From Dermacentor variabilis (lineage: Eukaryota > Arthropoda > Arachnida > Ixodida > Ixodidae): a stretch of 64,000 nucleotides of DNA. The stretch's first letter is position 1. Every line of letters starts with the position of its first letter. A program made the position numbers and the translations under genes. The stretch spans positions 231,704,024 to 231,768,023 of the forward strand of contig NC_134571.1 of NCBI RefSeq assembly GCF_050947875.1, written 5' to 3'. Of the stretch, positions 42,963-54,440 are shown piece by piece. The notes below the pieces were generated by a model that was not told the origin of the DNA, ran no database searches, and saw only the letters and a program-made list of their open reading frames with translations.

Positions 42963-45597
42963 CAGAGTCGCCAGATGCTGCCGAGCAAATAAGCAAATAA
43001 CCACCCCAAAACAAGCCCCAAAAAGGCCGCGCGACTTTTGCTAAGAAGCCCAAAAGAAGCGGACGATAACAAATTTTCTGATTCTTGCAAATCGTTTAAA
43101 TACAGTATCAAAAAATCGCACAAATTTGAAGCGAAGGCGAACAAATCATTTTAATTATTTTGAACAGCAACAATATCCGCAAGAATGAGCGAAAACACTC
43201 ATGTAGTTTTTTAACATTGTCCCCAGGGTAGTCTGCACCCTGGTCATTGCGCGTTGTCCTGTACATGAATGAAGTTACGTGTTGACTCATCCAACCTATG
43301 GTTCATTTCATGGCTCAACTACCCACAGTCATCGTCGGATGTGTTCGACTCATCGGGAAAATCCTCCGCGTCCACTTCGGAACCATACATATTTTGAGAG
43401 TTGAATAGCTACAACATTTTTAATGTCGGTTGAAAGTCCCGGCAGCAAACACCTCGAAACTTTAGGCCATAACGTACTTGCAGGATGCCGCTCAACATTG
43501 GATTCTTCATTCTGTTTCGGTGGCGCGACTTCACCAGGTTCATGTGCCAGAACACGCGCTCGACATCGGCATTGCTAAGGGGCATGTCCAACAATGACAG
43601 AGCGAACTCTGCTATTTCCTTGAAACAACTTTCGCCGCTTGCATCCTTGAAATCTAGCACTTCTGCCCAGAAAGAAGCGCCGTCCTTGTCGTTTAAATTT
43701 TTCCAAGTAAGGAAGCACAGCCGCCTATACTGAGTATCCAGGAGTCCTACATCTCCCGTGAACAGTTTGAGGAGAGGCACGTCCTGAAGGGGCAGTTTTA
43801 CCTGGCTCAATACGTTCTCGGGCGAGAATGATTTCATGGAATGCCATAGCTGAATCTTGGGAGGAAGCCTAAGCTGCACTTGCTTTGCAGCCTCAAAAAT
43901 GAAATCCCGGCATCTCAATTTAACGTCTTTTTCTTTCTCGGCGTTAAGTTTGGATGCTGCGACTTCGATGTTGAACAGCACTCCAAAGTCCACAGCAGAA
44001 AGTGGAAGATGGGTCGCACTGTCCTCCAGGTTGACTTCCAGAAGTCTTTCTCCTGCAGCTGGGATGTATACAACGGGTTGAGCACTCTGCAAATCAATGA
44101 CCGGGAAAGGTTCTGAAGGCAATCAACCAGTTTCAATAGATTTGCAGTTTCAAGTTGGAAAAGCTTATTGATTCTTGAGAATTCTTGCAGCAATGGTTCA
44201 GGAACACTAGGTACAGCTTGTTGACAGGATTCCGATACATTTCGGACAGAATCTCAGCGTCATAGCAACGGTACTTGTCCTTGCAGATGGTAAAGTGAAG
44301 CTTGAGTTCCTCCCATTGTTCCAGTATACGTTTACAGCAGCCAGAGATTGACAGCCACCGCGTTCCCGACAGCTGAACCAACTTTAATGGTTCTTTGCCG
44401 TTGTTCATCAGTCTGTAAATTTTGCCGTACTCCTGAAGCAGCAGTGAACTGTGCGAAAACCAATTCTACGAACGGCCAACCAGGAATTCTAGGCTGCGGG
44501 GCAGCACTTCTACTGCCTTGCTTGCACATAGTTGAATCGAGTGACACACGCACTTGACTAGCATGAGGTTCTCATTTTTTCGACGCAAGTGTGTGTACAC
44601 CGAATTGTTCCTCTCAACCATAACATTGCAGCCGTCGGTTCCAATTCCGATACACCTTATGAAATCAAGACCAACACTGGTCAAGAAGTCTAAGAGGCCT
44701 TTTGCAATCTGTTGGACACTTGTACCCTCGAGCGTCAACAGTCCCAGGAACGTGGACACAACTTTTTTTAGTGAGGTGCTGAAATAGCGAACCACGACAG
44801 CGACCTGCTTTTCATTTGCTACGTCAGTACTTTCGTCAATCAGTAATGAGTACTGCGAGCCACCTATATCCTTCACGAGATCCTCAAGCAGGCAACGGGC
44901 AAGAACTTTTGTTATTAGTGCTGCACATTTTGTTCGGTGCAGCTTTACCTCGCACGCCGTGGACGACTGTAACAGCTCGCCGAGATAATCCACAGAGTTG
45001 ATAGTGGCATGACACGCTGAGTAACATGCCAGCTTGAGCTCCAATTCTGGTGTTGTCATTGGAGGCGATGATTTGGTGACGCCCATGGTTGTCAAACGTG
45101 CACTGGAAAGTGGCCGGGAGTTCTTCGCGTGTTTTTCTGTTGCCATGTGCTGAACGAGGTCGGCATGATGAGCGCGGATTTCACACTTGCAATACTTGCA
45201 TGCAGCTTTTTTATCGTCTTCGGTGACTGGGCGTAACCAGTCCTTCAGCTGCGCTTCCTTTTCCCACTCTTTACAATATCGTTTGCCATATTTCGACCAC
45301 TTCGAAGCCATTTTGCACAAAGAACACCGCCAACACACTACGACATAGACGACCACGAGTGCTGGCAAGGCGTGAAAACATTGATGAATGAATAGGGACA
45401 GTTTCGTACTTTGTGACTCCTGCTGCTATCACGTATATTTAACGACAAACGCGCGCGACGGGCATTAAAATAACAATATTTGCAGGAAAAGCGCGAGTAA
45501 GCCCTAAAAGCACGACAAGCGACTGTAAAAATTTATAAGCGACTCGGTGAAAAAAGAAGCCCACATTCGCTTATATTAAGCGGAACTGGCAACCCTG
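42963..45597 (-). mobile_element. Complete hAT transposon inserted in gypsy-2 leader (hAT-2)
   Basis: 2635 bp with perfect 8-bp duplications CCACGGAG (42955-42962 and 45598-45605). Ends CAGAGTCGCCAGATGCTGCC and, inverted, CAGGGTTGCCAGTTCCGCTT are short imperfect hAT inverted repeats. It carries one transposase gene on the minus strand with one stop and a pair of frameshifts. The original gypsy-2 leader rejoins exactly when one duplication and the element are removed. Confidence 0.92.
43409..45368 (-). pseudogene. hAT transposase, nearly intact
   Basis: Starts at an ATG at 45368; a second ATG (45314, MASKWSKYGKRYCKEW) is the likelier start because it begins the BED-like finger region. A Zn finger CKYCKCEIRAHHADLVQHM...H is followed by the RNase H-like core with YSLLIDESTDVANEKQ (first Asp), GIGTDGCNVMVERNNSV (second Asp), LVKCVCHSIQLCASKA and the insertion domain, then SGTRWLSISGCCKRI. 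A TAG at 44466-44468 interrupts one frame to 44133; after frameshifts near 44165 the last part (44122-43409) ends with ALSLLDMPLSNADVERVFW and SRHRNRMKNPML, the hAT dimerisation motif. Resembles ZMYM/ZBED-type hAT proteins. Inactive but recent. Confidence 0.88.
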
Positions 45598-45638
45598 CCA
45601 CGGAGCTCCGAAGCGGCCGCACCGTCGTCTTCTCAGCC

Positions 45639-46803
45639 ATGGCTTCCGATGAAACCACCCCGTCGCCACCTATTCTTGCGGCGCCAACCACAGCGTACGT
45701 TTCGGTTCCTTGTTTCCGTGATCTTGGGACATTCTGCGCCCAAAATGACGTTGACGTCGACGACTGGCTCAGCATGTATGAGCGTGTTAGCCAAAGCCAC
45801 CACTGGGACCTTACCATCATGCTTGCCAATGTGATCTTCTATCTGGACGGGACATTGAGTGTCTGGTTTCGCACGAATGAGATCGAGCTCTCCAGCTGGG
45901 ACATTTTCAAATAGTGGCTTCCCGACCTATTTGGCAACCAGTCAGGTCGCCAATAGGTTGCGTGAAAAGAGCTTGCCACCCGTGTCCAGTCTTCGACCGA
46001 ATCGTATGTCTCCTACATAGAGGCAGTGCTCGCGCTTTGGCGGCAAGTCGACGAGCAGATGACTGAGGTTGGCAAGGTGGGTCATATCCTAAAAGGCATC
46101 GCGGACGACGCCTTCAGTTTGCTCGTCTAGAACGAAGTTTCTACCGTCGACGCTATCGTCAAAGAATTCCGCCGCTTCGAGGTAGCCAAAAACCGCCGCG
46201 TCGTTCGGCAGTTTTCCCGGCGCCCAAACACCCCTGCGACGTCCTCTTGCTCCGCTCTTACCGCCACACGACCATTTAAAGAGCACGCCACACATATCGT
46301 TCGGTGTGAGATTGAAGCGGCGAGACCGGCCCCCGTTCATCCACGACCCCCTGACGGTACCTTTCACCAAGCGTCCCCCACTATTTCCGTTATTCAAGCA
46401 GTTTTGCGGCAAGAAATTGCAAACCTTGGCCTCCTTACCACCTGCTCTGCCTCGCGACCTGATTTGGCGCCCATTCCCATGTCCACAGCCTGTAAGGACG
46501 AGTATTTCGCTCCCAGACCTCGCAATCCTGCTGAATGGCGAACTCCAGACGACAAACCGATCTGCTTTCGTTGGTCATGTATGCCGCCACTGCCGCATCA
46601 CCCGGATGCCGCCCTACTGGAGCTCCTTCCCTGCGCCTCACCCATACGCCGACGCTCGCCGTTTTTCACCTCGCTGTCTGTACTCTACTTCTGATGCCCC
46701 TGGCAGCTGCAGCTCCGTGCGATTGCCGTCGCCTGAACGCCGTCGCTCCCCGTCACCCCAACCTCGCCGCTTTTTCTCGCCAAACCGACGGACGGAAAAC
46801 TAG
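45639..46803 (+). pseudogene. gypsy-2 gag
   Basis: ATG at 45639 opens MASDETTPSPPILAAPTTAY, then DWLSMYERVSQSHHWDLTIM and YLDGTLSVWF, the capsid region of this gypsy group. Stops at 45912 and near 45955 and 46128 break the frame, which otherwise continues with YVSYIEAVLALWRQVDEQMT and VAKNRRV. A frameshift then moves to a frame reading GHVCRHCRITRMPPYWSS and SPERRRSPSPQPRRFFSPNR, the CCHC region (first half lost) and Arg/Ser-rich tail, ending at 46803. The knuckle no longer has its first Cys pair in frame. Confidence 0.8.
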
Positions 46804-46821
46804 GCCATGCAGCTCTTGGAG

Positions 46822-47004
46822 TCAAGTAAAACTCTTGCTTGGGCTAGTTGGTTCATGCTTGAAGTAGTAAAGGCAAGGCGCAGAAGACCAGGACTCAGGA
46901 AGAAGAACACAAACGACAGGACCGGCGCCGGTCCTGTCGTTTGTGTTCTTCTTCCTGAGTCCTGGTCTTCTGCGCCTTGCCTTTACTACTTCAAGCTTTT
47001 GGAG
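46822..47004. repeat. Insertion with perfect 140-bp palindrome
   Basis: 46857-46926 and 46927-46996 are exact reverse complements over 70 bp with no spacer; the centre is ACCGGC/GCCGGT. The insertion is flanked by TTGGAG at 46816-46821 and 46999-47004, and removing it restores the gypsy-2 sequence (CAGCTCTTGGAG then GTAGTGCTACATGACG). A 35-bp unpaired head, TCAAGTAAAACTCTTGCTTG..., precedes the left arm. No family assignment; it may be a short fold-back element or a terminal piece of a larger one. Confidence 0.85.
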
Positions 47005-48013
47005 GTAGTGCTACATGACGTTCGTCCTGTCTAAATCTTCCATTGACGCTCCTCACCGACACGAGTCTAATTGAAGTAGACGTAGATGGTGTTCCGTTGA
47101 CGGCAGTAATTGATACAGGAGCCCAAGTGTCCATAATGAGCGCTAACCTATATCGCCGCCTCAAAAAATCCTTAAGCCTGCCATCACTCCAGCTGTACGC
47201 GTCGCCAATGGCGCCACTGTTGCCATCAGGGGTATGTGCACTGCTCGCATAGCAATTGCTGCCCGCGAAGTTCCGCTCCTGTTCACCGTGCTGACCAGTT
47301 GCCCTCCTGACCTAATCTTCTGGCTCGACTTTCTGACGATGCAGTCTGCCCTCCCCGACTGTTCTGCCGGTACGCTGTGCCTCGAGCTTCCTCTTCTTTC
47401 AGACGTTCGCTCCGAACAACCGAACACCCTCTGCACTACACCATTTGTTCGCTTACCTCCAAAAGCCTTAACCTTCATCGAATTGGCCTCAACGGCAACC
47501 GTGCCTGATGGCGACTATGTCGTCGCACCTATTCGTGATGTCCTCCTGGCGCAAGACATCTCTGTACCACACTCCGCCGTAACCCTTGCCGCTAATCGGA
47601 TGTGTCTACTCGTTATCAATTTTGGCTTGACAAAGCAAGTGTTACCTGATGGCATAGCAGTGGCCATGCTCAGGTCAGTGACAGACGACCACGTCACTGC
47701 TTTTGCAGCCGATGCGTCTCCAGATCCTCCTGATTACCCACAGGATTCCTTGAACCTGGACAGCCCATTACGTCCCATGGTCGCTCCGCACTTTGCACCT
47801 GACCAAGCAGCCACCCTATATCGCCTTTTGCTTTCCTACCTCGAAATATTTGAAACTGACAATCGACCACTTTGTCAGACGTCCCTTGTTAAGCATCCGA
47901 TAAACACTGGTGATGCTGTTCCCATCCACCGCCAAACCGTATCGCGTGTTCACGGCAGAGCCGCAAGTTATTCAGCAGAAAGTAAACAAGATGCTCCCCA
48001 GAGGCACTGTTGA
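47005..48013 (+). pseudogene. gypsy-2 pol: protease and pre-RT linker
   Basis: VIDTGAQVSIMSANLYRRLK carries the retropepsin DTG (47112-47120). The frame shifts near 47240 into one reading ARIAIAAREVPLLFTVLTSC and DLIFWLDFLTMQSALPDC, the protease C-terminal motif (normally ILG-DFL). The linker then runs to CQTSLVKHPINTGDAVPIH (normally V-H-IDTGDA-PI---PYR), where the frame shifts again into RT. Inactive. Confidence 0.8.
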
Positions 48014-48600
48014 GCCCTCATCGAGTCCTTGGACGTCGCCGGTCATGCTCGTCAAAAATACAGATGGCACGTGGCGTTTCTGCGTTAATTACCGCCACCT
48101 AAACCGAATTACTAAAAGGGACGTTTACCCTTTACCACGAATCGACGATGGTCTTGTCTTCACGGTGCCAAATACTTTTCGTCCATTGACCTTCGATCTG
48201 GTCATTGGCAGATTTCTGTCGATGAGCAAAACCAAGAAAAGACCGCTTTCGTTACTCCAGATGGCCTCTACCAATTCAAGGTTACGCTGTTCGGTTTATG
48301 CAATGCCCCCGCCACGTGCGAACGGATGATCGACTCTCCGCTTCAAGGTTCCAAGTGGTCAACTTGCCTTTGTTACCTCGATGACGTCCTTGTGTTTTCT
48401 CCTACATTTGAGACGCACCCAGAGTGCGTCGCAGCTATCCTTGACGTCTTCGGCAAGCCTGGGCTCCAATTAAACTCATCGAAGCGTCACTTCGGGCGCC
48501 GACGGATTACAGCGCTAGACCATGTCATCGATGCTTTCGGAGTACAAGCAGACCTGGAGAACGTTTGAGCAGCAACAGCTTTTCCTGTCCCTCAGTCTGT
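47925..48600 (+). pseudogene. gypsy-2 pol: reverse transcriptase
   Basis: Frame 47910-48329 gives KPYRVFTAEPQVIQQKVNKM, PWTSPVMLVKNTDGTWRFCV and NYRHLNRITKRDVYPLPRID. The LDLRSGYWQI block is garbled by small indels around 48170-48240, then the next frame gives GSKWSTCLCYLDDVLVFSPT with YLDD at 48374-48385 and LQLNSSKRHFGRRRITALDH. The frame stops at 48566-48568. At least three lesions interrupt the domain. Confidence 0.85.
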
Positions 48601-49140
48601 CAAAGACGACCGGAGTTTTGTGCGGCTCTTTTCTTATTTCCGACGGTTCGTGAAAGATTTCGCAGCAATCGCTAGACCACTCACTGAACTTCTGAAGAAA
48701 GATGTGCTTTTTACGTGGGGTTCCTCTCAGGCTGCCGCATTTTCACGACTTGTCGCGATTCTCACTAATCCACCGGTCTTGGCCCACTTTGATCCGTCCG
48801 CACCTACAGAGGTTCGAACCGATGCCAATGGTTATGGGATCGGCACCATCTTATCGCAACGCCAACACGGACACCAACGCGTTATAGCCTAGGCTAGCCG
48901 GCTCCTCACAACTGCAGAGCGCAACTATTCGACTACCGAGCGCGAATGTCTTGATTTCTTCTGGGCTGTTTCAAAGTTCCGCCCATATTTATATGGCAAG
49001 CCCTTCTCACTAATCACAGGCCATCATGCGCTCTGTTGGCTTTCGTCGCTCAAGATCCTACTGGCCGGCTCGGTCGTTGGGCCCTCCGACTACAAGAATA
49101 TCCCTACACTGTGACAACACCAGGACGCAGATTGCCTCTC
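48600..49140 (+). pseudogene. gypsy-2 pol: RNase H
   Basis: LFSYFRRFVKDFAAIARPLT, then FTWGSSQAAAFSRLVAILTN and [20 protein letters not shown] (first Asp in TDAN). After a TAG at 48890-48892, [20 protein letters not shown] gives the Glu region, and [17 protein letters not shown] has Gly where the second catalytic Asp is expected (TDHHAL). The rest decays toward ADCLSRYP near 49135. Confidence 0.8.
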
Positions 49141-49284
49141 TCGCTACCCAGTCGAAGACGCGACCTCTACGTCTAATAGTGACACCGACGTCTGTGTTCT
49201 CTGTTTTTCCACTGCTCCATGTTGCCGAGCAGCATCGCCGGGACCCGTCCTTGCGTATCATCGTTGACCGCCTGAAATTGTCAC

Positions 49285-50199
49285 TTGCCGACATCCCTTC
49301 GCTTATTCACACTTCAATATGGCGTACTCTACCGCCACGACGTTCACCCTGACTGCCCTGTATTACTCATTGTGATCCCTAATCACCTTCACTTGGCTGT
49401 TCTCCACGAACTTCACGACCTCCCCACTGCCGGTCACCTGGCTGTGCCACGTACCTGCGACCGGCTCGGCCGACGCTTCTTTTGGCCAGGGCTTCCTCGC
49501 TCCGTTCAAAGATACGCAGCTGCGTGCGAGAAATGCTAGCAACGCAAGACACCATCGACGCTCCGTGCTGGGTACCTTCAACCACTCGACATTCCTGGGG
49601 AACCATTCTTTCGCGTCGGTTTGGACTTACTTGGCCCTTTTCCTCTTTCTACCTCTGGTAACAGGTGGATCGCTGTGTCCACGGATTACGCCACGCGCTA
49701 CGCCATCACCCGAGTGCTTCCTACAAGCTGCACCACAGATGTCGCAGATTTTCTTCTACGCGACGTGATTTTATTATATGGAGCTCCCCGACAAATTCTC
49801 ACAGACTGTGGCCGGACATTCCTATCAAAGGTTATCGCGGACATCCTGCAGTCCTGTGCCACGAGACACAAGCTATCCACGCTATACCATCCGCAAACCA
49901 ATGGCCTCACGGAGCGTCTCAATCGCACTTTCAATGACATGCTCGCGATATATGTCTCTTCAGACCACACTGGCTGGCACCTCGCTCTACCGTTTTTCAC
50001 ATTTGCTTATAATTCTTCGAGCCACGACACAGCCGGTTATTCCCCATTTTTCCTTCTGTTCGGCCGAGAACCAGCACTGCCCCTCGACACAGCCCTCCCT
50101 GTTCACGTGGCACCGACCAGTGAATATGCACTTGACGTCATCGCCCGCTGTGCCCACGCAAGGGAAATTGCCCGTGACCGCCTTCTGAAATCCAAGTGA
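49285..50199 (+). pseudogene. gypsy-2 pol: integrase
   Basis: The HHCC region is kept: LHELHDLPTAGHLAVPRTCD then YAAACEKC, followed by a TAG at 49538-49540. After frameshifts the catalytic core is open (49621-50199): MDLLGPFPLSTSGNRWIAVS (Asp), GAPRQILTDCGRTFLS (Asp) and HPQTNGLTERLNRTFNDMLA (Glu), then HTGWHLALPFFTFAYNSSSH and FFLLFGREPALPLDTALPV. It ends at a TGA (50197-50199) after ARDRLLKSK, without the GPY/F C-terminus. Three catalytic acids are intact but the protein is broken upstream. Confidence 0.88.
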
Positions 50200-50230
50200 C
50201 CTCGTCGCAATGTCGCCGAGGTCACTTCGG

Positions 50231-53070
50231 GACCTCGTCGACGATCGCGAGGAGGATGAGATGTTTTTCTTACCGCAGCCGCTGATCCTGCTCAAAACAT
50301 ATTGGGGCTGTATTCTGCGGCTACAAGAACACAGCGCTACAACACACAAGAAGGAACACGCGGGCACGGCGCTAGCAACTGCATGAATTTGTTCACACGC
50401 CTTGCCTTCTATACAGAGATAAAGATCAAGTCTTGATCTTTATCTTGAGACGGTAAAAGCAAAACAACAATTAAAAGTGCTCGTTTTCATCACACATCTC
50501 AGTTTCTCTATTCGCACAGTTGTCATATCTTGATACACCTTTCAGTCAGCGCTCTCTCTGTGAGTTCCTTCTTGTGTCGTCACGTGTGGTAGCGCTGTTT
50601 CCTTAAGGTCATAAACTAACGAGCCCGAGTCAATATCCGATAGCGTTCTAAGACACCACAATGCAACAACTTGTTTCCACGGCGGCCACAAAATATCATT
50701 TTGTTTCTAAATATTGCCCATCGATTTACGCTGGTGCATTGCGGCGAAGTTCGACATACGGCCGAAGGTTCAATGGCCAGAATTCTTCGACAAATCTCCC
50801 TGCCCAAACCCCCACTCCTCGCAAGAAAAAAACAACAACAAAAACAAAACAAGCTCACTTTTTATTTTGGCTCAACCCCGACAGTACTAAGCAAAACTTT
50901 CGAAAAACAACAAAGGCGCTGCTCTAAGCATATTATGGTCCGCCCGCAAATGCGCACTTGTTTTCCCTTTCCACAACAGCTCTGCTGCCGCCGATGGCGC
51001 GTGCCGCCGCTGTGATGCTTGAGAGCTTCTGCGGCGCGCTCCTTGTTCGCGTGTTATTTTCGAATTAGAGGCCTAGTTTCTAAACTGAATCTGCATTACG
51101 CATGTGTTGCCTCGGTGACTTGTGCATAATGATGGCGTGAAGTAACACGAAAATTATGAAGACGGCCGTGCGGAGAAGGTAGGTTAAAGAGGCGCGAGAA
51201 ACGAGGACAACGAAAGAAACTCACAGCAGACCGTGAGTGCAGGCTGCCCTCTGTTTATTCATGAAACCAGAGTATAGGCTATTTCAAACCGGCTCCCCGG
51301 CACATGACCACATCGTCAATCACACTTGTGCAGATAACATAAGAGAATTCTGCAGACTAACTGTAACATAGTTTGCACCGAATAAATATGATAGAAAAAA
51401 ACGAACCAATCTGTTGTGAGCACAAGCATTCAGCGATCCAAAAAAATGAAGCCGACACATGTAATGACAGTAACCGAAGTGTAGGCAATAAGTGAGGGAA
51501 TGTAAAAGCGCGATGGTAACTGTAAAACATGGTTACAACAAGATCAACACTAGTGACGTAAAAAGGAGAAACGATAACCAAGATGACAGAGTGAAAAGAC
51601 AACAATCAACCGAAGTAAAGGCGAAGGTGAAACTATTGAAACCTGAAAACTTGTGAAATGGCATGGGGGAAGAGTAATGAAACACTTAGTATATGATGAA
51701 GGTCAATTGCTCAATTGCCACATTGCCGAGGCATCCCACCTCGACGCAAAACTGAAGGCGAATGAACGGGAACGAAGGAACTAAGGAACTCCCCGGTTGG
51801 AGTGTTTTTTTTTTTAACGTGGAACAAAAGAAGCGAAGAGAGAGAGCGAAGGCCTGTCGCGAGGAGAAGTGCACGCCGTGCGCGAGACGATTGACGAGCG
51901 CGACCCGAAAGCGGTTCGTAAAAGACCGCGCACCGCGTGCGCACGCAATAGTGGCTTTAACTCTGGGTGGTAAGTAGGTGACGTTCGGGAGTAATTGAAT
52001 CGGAGAAAACGATACAATACTTGCACGTAGCGGCTATCACTATAGCATGTGTAATTGCAATAGGGCCTGTAGGACTAAACTGTTGCGTCAAGGGTAGAAG
52101 AAACTTTTCAAGTGCAAACAATATTCGCGGCCACGGTCATCCACTTGACAAATATGAGATAGCTGAGAAAATGAAATGTAACGAACCCAAGCGAAGAAGG
52201 AACAAAATATGTCGATCAGTGATCTTTGAAATGGCGTGTGCGAAGGGACACCGCTTTCCTTGCGAGATAAACAAACCTAAAAAAATCGCGTATCCCTCAT
52301 CGATAGCTTTAGGTGCCTACTGGAAGAGCTCAAGAATACGTGCCCCTCACACGCTCCCGTTCTTCCATGACGCCCTTCGTATTACTCCTAAAAAAACCAA
52401 AACATATACGTGCGGGAGGAAATCTCTTGAGCGCAGCTTTTTGTTTCCAGCAATTCGGAACGTACCGGGGACAGATGTTTAGCTTGAGCATACGCATTTG
52501 CATTAGCGTTCAAGATTACACCCCCCCCCCCAAAAAAAAGGAAAAGAACAACGCATGCTCACATGGCAATTGCAATAGTCCATGATCCACGCAGTATTCA
52601 GAGCGCGGCCTTCACAGTTGCGGCCCCTTCCTAAACTAAACAAGTGCCAGTGCTATCCCCGCATGAGTGAATGAAAGGCCACGAACTGGTCTTTTCTATG
52701 CAGGGCCATAAAAGGAGAGCATAAAAGAAAATAGCCTGTCGCATAAATAAAGCGCGCTGCTGTAATCGCGGCTGCAGGCCCGCATCGTTTTGCGCGGTGC
52801 ACTGTTGAATGGAGTGCGCAGTGCAGACGGCACTTTTATGTGCACGCGAAAAAACCGACGCGCCACAAACTTCTTACCAAGCTTCACATGACAGGGGCGC
52901 GCACCGAGGCGAAGTTGAGAAACCGCGGCTAAAATTGTGACCTAGGGAGGCCCAGTAGGTGATATTTATGACCACAACAAAGGATAAAAACGGTGTGGCG
53001 GGTTCCTATTTGTGACCGCAATGGCTGCCGTAGAAAAAATGATAAGTGGTAATTTTTTCCTTTTATTTTT
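50231..53070. other. No recognisable gene
   Basis: A short hairpin GATAAAGATCAAG/CTTGATCTTTATC lies at about 50419-50445, a T-run at 51806-51817 and adjoining C- and A-runs at about 52518-52538. Otherwise I see no domain or repeat boundary on either strand. Confidence 0.4.
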
Positions 53071-53222
53071 ATGCGCTTTGACGTGCCACAGCCATGATTT
53101 TATTATGAGGAAAGCCGTAGTAGGAGACTCTGGAATAATTTAGACAACCAGGGGTTCAATAACGAGCGGCTAAATCTAAGCACATGGGTGTTTTCTCATT
53201 TAAACTCCATCGAAATGCGGAT
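53071..53222 (-). mobile_element. SINE-B, degraded copy
   Basis: ATGCGCTTTGACGTGCCACA, ATTATGAGGAAAGCCGTAGT, CTAAATCTAAGCACATGGGT and CATCGAAATGCGG match the SINE body in the same orientation as the copy at 59288-59533. The head is missing. Confidence 0.65.
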
Positions 53223-53642
53223 AACAGTGACTGGCCAAGGCATAATAAAAGCGCTTGCGCATGCCCTCGGGCAACGAGTTTATTAGCGCTTACGCGGAAA
53301 AAGAACGCAGTATCTGTTTTTTTTCCAGCAGACGACAGAAAGCGTCGCCTGCTTCGCACTAAGGTCCCGTTACGCGCCATCCTGAGAATGTACTCCGTCT
53401 CATGCATAACGTGCAAAGCTGCCAAGAAGGGGGCTGCTTACGTCGAGAAAAAGTAGTGCACAACGCTGCTCAAGGCAATAAAAAATGTCATCGCAATTAT
53501 AATAACTAGGATTTCGTCACTGTTTTGTCAAGAAACAAAGTTGATCCACACTTAATGCTCCAATATCCAAAGCATGTTGGTTTGAATATCCGTCTTATAA
53601 TTCGTACCATGTTTTGCTTCGTCCTGATAGCTGAACCAAACA
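53223..53642. other. No recognisable gene
   Basis: Nothing recognised. Confidence 0.4.
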
Positions 53643-54440
53643 AAATGGCGTCTGCCGCTTCAGTGGGAAGCGCATCAGCTCTTCGCTTGTTTTCTGGGAT
53701 ACGTTTCGCGAAGTATTCAAGCAGTGCAATTGCGAATATCTATGCCGGGACAAGGGCCCGAAAAAGAGCCCGCGAACCCGCCGTGGTTGCTCAGTGGCTA
53801 TGGTGTTGGGCTGCTGAGCACGAGGTCACAGGATCGAATCCCGGCGCGGCGGCCACATTTCGATGGGGGCGAAATGCGAAAACGCCCGTGTACTTAGATT
53901 TAGCTGCACGTTGAAGAACTCCGGGTGGTCGAAATTTCCGGAGTCCTCCCCTACGGCGTGCCTCATAATCAGAAAGTGGTTTTGGCACGTTAAACCCCAT
54001 AATTTAATTAAGAGCCCGCGAAGTTGTTGATATTGTGAACGCTGACAGGTGAGTGCACTGTCGCAAAATGGAAGACCCTCCAGCCGACTGACCTACCGAA
54101 GGGTGTTCGTGGAGTGTCACGCTCTCGTTCCATTAAGCAGGGTAGTTTTATGCTTCTCGCTGTTGAGCTGAAGGTGCATCGTATGTATGCTGAAAAAGAG
54201 CTTCCAGCTCTTGAGCAAGTTCTGCAAGCGGTTAACGAAGAAGATGACCTGCCGCAGCTGAGCGAGACGACACTGTGGAGGGTGTTGCATCACACTGCTT
54301 TGACAAAAGGAAACGAAAGTTGGCGGTCATCGACCGCGATGATATCATTATTGGTTGGCGTCGGAGTTTTACTTGAGAGCCACGGAGGAATTAAGGAAGC
54401 CTGGCAGGTACGAACCATGATTTATAGTTTTACGATTTAA
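53643..54440 (+). pseudogene. Tc1/mariner-like transposase N-terminal fragment
   Basis: The distal part is the clearer one: VHRMYAEKELPALEQVLQAV, LSETTLWRVLHHTAL and, after a frameshift near 54312, KRKLAVIDRDDIIIGWRRSF. This matches the helix-turn-helix to DDE linker of a Tc1/mariner-like family (normally ---TLWR-L---GF----R----L--R-DI--WR--FL). A preceding frame from the ATG at 53643 (MASAASVGSASALRLFSGIR to RARKRARE, then VVDIVNAD after the SINE) may be its N-terminus, but this is less sure. The SINE at 53777-54009 splits it. The DDE core is absent here; a C-terminal part of a similar protein is at 61640-62250. Confidence 0.5.
53777..54009 (+). mobile_element. SINE-B, well-preserved copy with target duplication
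   Basis: Begins CCCGCCGTGGTTGCTCAGTG; A box region TGGTTGCTCAGTGGC and B box GGATCGAATCC are intact, so the tRNA-derived head is clear. The body continues with CGATGGGGGCGAAATGCG and ends GTTTTGGCACGTTAAACCCC plus an AT-rich tail. Flanked by a 13-bp duplication AAGAGCCCGCGAA (53764-53776 and 54010-54022). This indicates LINE-mediated insertion. Confidence 0.9.

Larger units (their letters stand above)
42730..50230 (+). mobile_element. Ty3/gypsy LTR retrotransposon, degraded (gypsy-2)
   Basis: Order is 5' LTR remnant, leader, gag, protease, RT, RNase H, integrase. The leader is interrupted by hAT-2 (42963-45597) and the gag/pro junction by a palindromic insertion (46822-47004). Pol needs several frameshifts and stops bridged. 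The 3' end after integrase is missing the GPY/F region, polypurine tract and LTR. Sequence motifs ([21 protein letters not shown]) place it in the same broad group as gypsy-1, but it is a separate, more diverged copy. Confidence 0.88.

Noticed and set aside
42736..43144. Antisense frames of about 100 codons at the hAT-2/gypsy-2 junction
   Set aside because: They cross the 8-bp duplication and hAT end, so cannot be real genes.
53640..54060. Host first exon (MASAASVGSASALRLFSGIR) ending at a GTGAGT splice donor near 54048
   Set aside because: The sequence immediately downstream reads as transposase and a SINE sits within the supposed exon; no further exon found. Kept only as part of a low-confidence transposase fragment.
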